Shown: positions 40,843 through 43,005 of the stretch, piece after piece
How the letters are laid out: every line of letters starts with the position of its first letter
Position numbering within the stretch: the first letter of the stretch is position 1
Source: an uncultured Anaerolineae bacterium
GTDB taxonomy: Bacteria > Chloroflexota > Anaerolineae > J036 > Brachytrichaceae
DNA length: 43,005 nucleotides
Direction of reading: 5' to 3'
Assembly (NCBI GenBank): GCA_938034415.1
Contig: CALHLE010000017.1
Location: 1 to 43,005 of the forward strand
Position numbers and translations under genes: made by a program
The notes under the pieces: model-generated
The model's input: only the letters and a program-made list of their open reading frames with translations
Databases searched by the model: none
What the model was told of the DNA's origin: nothing

Positions 40843-41804
40843 CGAGCCGATAGCCTAATCCGTGGGTCAATCACGCTGTACAACACGTCTACTAGCAGGT
40901 TGATCAGGATAAAGATCACGGTGAACGTCAGCACAGTGCCCTGCACAATGGGGTAATCTCGGGTGGAGATGCCGTCGAAGACCAGACGACCTAGCCCAGG
41001 CAGAGCAAAGATCTGCTCGATGATGACTGCTCCGCCCAGCAAGCGCCCCACCTGGATGCCGATGACGGTGACGACTGGAATCAGCGCGTTGCGCATGGCA
41101 TGCTTCATCACCGTCTTCGTCTGCGTGAGTCCTTTAGCGCGCGCGGTGCGGATGTAATCCTGCCCGAATACCTCCAGCAGCGATGAGCGCATGAAGCGCA
41201 TGATAGTCGCACCCAACGGCAGCGCCAGACCCAGCGCCGGCAAGAGCAGATGACGCAGATTACCAGCCACGCTCTCGTGTAGCGGCACGTAGCCGATCGA
41301 GGGCAGCAAGCGCAGATGGAGCGAGAAGAGCAGCATAAGCAAAATCGCCAGCCAAAAGCCGGGAATGCTGATGCCCAGCAGTGAGATAATGCCGGCAACC
41401 GCATCGGCGGCCTTACCGCGATGCGTCGCAGCCAAGATGGCCGGCGGGACTCCTAGGATCAGCCCCAGCAGTAGCGATAGCGCGGTCAGCTCAATCGTCA
41501 CCGGCAGGCGCTGTAGGATGGATTGACCAACCGGCATGCGTGTGCGGATGGATTGTCCAAAATCACCGCGCAGGACGTTGGATAGCCATTCGACGTATTG
41601 CACCGGCCAGGGACGATCCAAGCCATATAGCCGACGGATGCCCTCGACGTCTGCGCCGAGGGCATCCGTTCCGAGCATGACCAGGATGGGATCACCCGGA
41701 ATCCAGCGCACCAGCCCAAACGTGAACAGGCTCACGCCGAGCACAACCGGGATGGCGACGAGCAAGCGATGGACGATATAGCGCGTCACGAATGCATTCG
41801 CCAA
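40839..41804 (-). CDS. Peptide/nickel-type ABC transporter permease, DppB/OppB family
   Basis: The 321-residue permease has the DppB marks: RYIVHRLLVAIPVVLGVSLFTFGLVRWIPGDP at the N-terminus, periplasmic region GLDRPWPVQYVEWLSNVLRGDFGQSIRTRMPV, helices to about residue 310, and the EAA-like loop DYIRTARAKGLTQTKTVMKHAMRNALIPVVT. No ATG starts it. TTG at 41804 is the furthest start, and GTG five codons later (41789) gives the usual family start VTRYIVHRLL. It lies 36 bases after the binding-protein gene and overlaps the DppC-like gene, all in one operon. Confidence 0.93.
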   Translation of the reverse strand: MANAFVTRYIVHRLLVAIPVVLGVSLFTFGLVRWIPGDPILVMLGTDALGADVEGIRRLYGLDRPWPVQYVEWLSNVLRGDFGQSIRTRMPVGQSILQRLPVTIELTALSLLLGLILGVPPAILAATHRGKAADAVAGIISLLGISIPGFWLAILLMLLFSLHLRLLPSIGYVPLHESVAGNLRHLLLPALGLALPLGATIMRFMRSSLLEVFGQDYIRTARAKGLTQTKTVMKHAMRNALIPVVTVIGIQVGRLLGGAVIIEQIFALPGLGRLVFDGISTRDYPIVQGTVLTFTVIFILINLLVDVLYSVIDPRIRLSAR

Positions 41805-41840
41805 AGAGGGCGCAAGAGCGCTCCTATGGAGTTGCCCACA

Positions 41841-43004
41841 TTACTTGTCAAGCCAGACCTGGCGGAAAGACGCATGCGAGCCGCTGAGATAATGCTCGTA
41901 GCCCTTGACGTATTTCTGCATCGCCTCGTATTCGTTCGCTGCGTATAGAAAGACCATCGGCGAATCCTCAAGCAGGATGCGCTGCGCTTCGCGGTAGATC
42001 TCAGCACGCTTGGCCTGATCGGTTTCCTGTGCGCCCTGGGCGATCAACTCATCGAACTTCGGATTGCTGTAGCTCATGAAGTTGTTCTGGCGCCCTGTGA
42101 CGTAGGTGCCATCAAGCGGCGGGTGCGGATCGGCGAAGGCGCTGTATCCGCTGACGACCGCCTCAAAGTTCTTGTCTACGAGGTAGTCCTTCAGGAAGAC
42201 GCTCCACTCCAGGGATTCAATCTCTAGGTTGATGCCGATCTCCTTAAGCTGCTCCTGGACGGCAATGCCGGCGTTGCCGAGGAAGCTATAGGTGGGCGTG
42301 TTCTTCAACTTGGCGGTGAAGCCGTTGGGATAGCCGGCCTCGGCCAGCAGTTGCTTCGCCTTCTCCAAGTCGCGTTTATAGACCGGTTCTTGCAGTCCTG
42401 GCCAAAAGGACGGCAGGAATGGCCCGGCATACAGTGGCGTGCCGGCGCCGTTCACAGCAGCCTGCAACACGGCCTCGCGATCCACCGCCCAGGCGATAGC
42501 CTGGCGCACCTTCGGATTGTCGAAGGGCTTGACCTTCGTGTTGAAGGCCAAGAAGCGCACGTTGTTGTTCCCTTCGCCAGTAATCACGATGTTGCTATCG
42601 CCACGCAGCAATTCCAGGTCCTTCGGTGGCGCATACTCGATGAAGTCCACAGCACCCGTGCGCACGGCAGTGCTGCGCGCGGTGTCATCGGGGATCGGCT
42701 GATAGATCACCTCGTCGAGCAGGGGCTGCCCAGGGATGAAGTAGTCCGGGTTCTTCTCAAGCACTGTGCGCGTGTTGGGCACCCACTCCTTGAGCTTGAA
42801 CGGGCCGGTGCCGTCGGCCACGTTGTCCAGCTTGCCGCCGTTTGCCTCGATGAAATCTTTGTTGACAATAGCCATTGTGCGGTCGGCCAACACAGCGAGC
42901 AGCGGCGCGAATGGCTTGTCGGTCTTGATGATGACGGTGTAGTCATCCGGCGTCTCAATTGCGACGATGGGTGCCAGTTGCGAGCTGCGCGGCGACTTAA
43001 CCTG
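41841..43004 (-). CDS. ABC transporter substrate-binding protein, family 5 (DppA-like); N-terminus outside window
   Basis: The frame is open from the right window edge; the codon at 42893 is an internal TTG, not a start. The 387 visible residues are the C-terminal two thirds of a family 5 periplasmic binding protein. Family motifs include PDDYTVIIKTDKPFAPLL, NVADGTGPFKLKEW, ARSTAVRTGAVDFIEY, FDNPKVRQAIAWAVDREAVLQAA and YPNGFTAKL, with a C-terminal EAQRILLEDSPMVFLYAANEYEAMQKYVKGYEHYL. It would deliver a peptide, nickel or oligosaccharide to the two permeases encoded downstream. The signal peptide or lipobox lies outside the window. Confidence 0.93.
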   Translation of the reverse strand, partial: QVKSPRSSQLAPIVAIETPDDYTVIIKTDKPFAPLLAVLADRTMAIVNKDFIEANGGKLDNVADGTGPFKLKEWVPNTRTVLEKNPDYFIPGQPLLDEVIYQPIPDDTARSTAVRTGAVDFIEYAPPKDLELLRGDSNIVITGEGNNNVRFLAFNTKVKPFDNPKVRQAIAWAVDREAVLQAAVNGAGTPLYAGPFLPSFWPGLQEPVYKRDLEKAKQLLAEAGYPNGFTAKLKNTPTYSFLGNAGIAVQEQLKEIGINLEIESLEWSVFLKDYLVDKNFEAVVSGYSAFADPHPPLDGTYVTGRQNNFMSYSNPKFDELIAQGAQETDQAKRAEIYREAQRILLEDSPMVFLYAANEYEAMQKYVKGYEHYLSGSHASFRQVWLDK

Positions 43005-43005
43005 C

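Overview
The window is a GC-rich (roughly 60-65%) bacterial chromosome segment, densely coded on both strands, with no phage, transposon, rRNA or CRISPR array. Several things point to a Chloroflexota (Anaerolineae/Thermofonsia-like) genome: paired S41 proteases, a YbbR-repeat protein, RNase J, an archaeal-type ProRS together with a GlnRS, an FHA-winged-helix regulator, and -10 boxes lying 6-10 nt before start codons. The phylum is an inference from gene content; no marker gene settles it.

Layout. 0-1.5 kb: the C-terminal end of a type I restriction subunit (HsdR) and a frameshifted remnant of a second restriction enzyme. 1.5-7.7 kb: an FMN reductase, then a minus-strand operon (FAD oxidoreductase, small membrane protein, acyl-CoA carboxylase beta subunit, acetoacetate-decarboxylase-like protein), then tatA, a DUF697-like protein and a Bcp peroxiredoxin. 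7.9-20.8 kb: mostly exported or membrane hydrolases (two S41 proteases with a membrane protein, SppA, an M14 carboxypeptidase, a penicillin-acylase homologue), with GlnRS and an acyl-CoA synthetase among them. 20.9-26 kb: tRNA-Gly(TCC) with a strong terminator, then a plus-strand run of an SH3/glycosidase-like protein, a methyltransferase, a GH13 lipoprotein and mannose-6-phosphate isomerase. 26-35.2 kb: housekeeping genes (EF-P, proline dehydrogenase, a YbbR protein, a class III aminotransferase, RecN, homoserine dehydrogenase, RNase J). 35.2-38.3 kb: an FHA-winged-helix regulator divergent from a 660-residue fusion of an SAH/MTA-type deaminase with a CYTH (triphosphate tunnel) domain, then pterin carbinolamine dehydratase. 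38.4-43 kb: ProRS and a peptide-type ABC transporter operon whose binding-protein gene runs off the window.

The most unusual item is the deaminase-CYTH fusion at 36002-37984. It joins a metal-dependent nucleoside deaminase, likely acting on SAH, MTA or adenosine, to a triphosphate-tunnel fold in one frame. It shares a 64-bp divergent promoter region with a phosphopeptide-reading regulator. The second unusual feature is the number of near-consensus -10 boxes placed so that transcripts would be leaderless. Also notable are an EF-P with Asn at the position normally modified, a peroxiredoxin with a histone-like basic tail, and several inverted repeats overlapping promoters.
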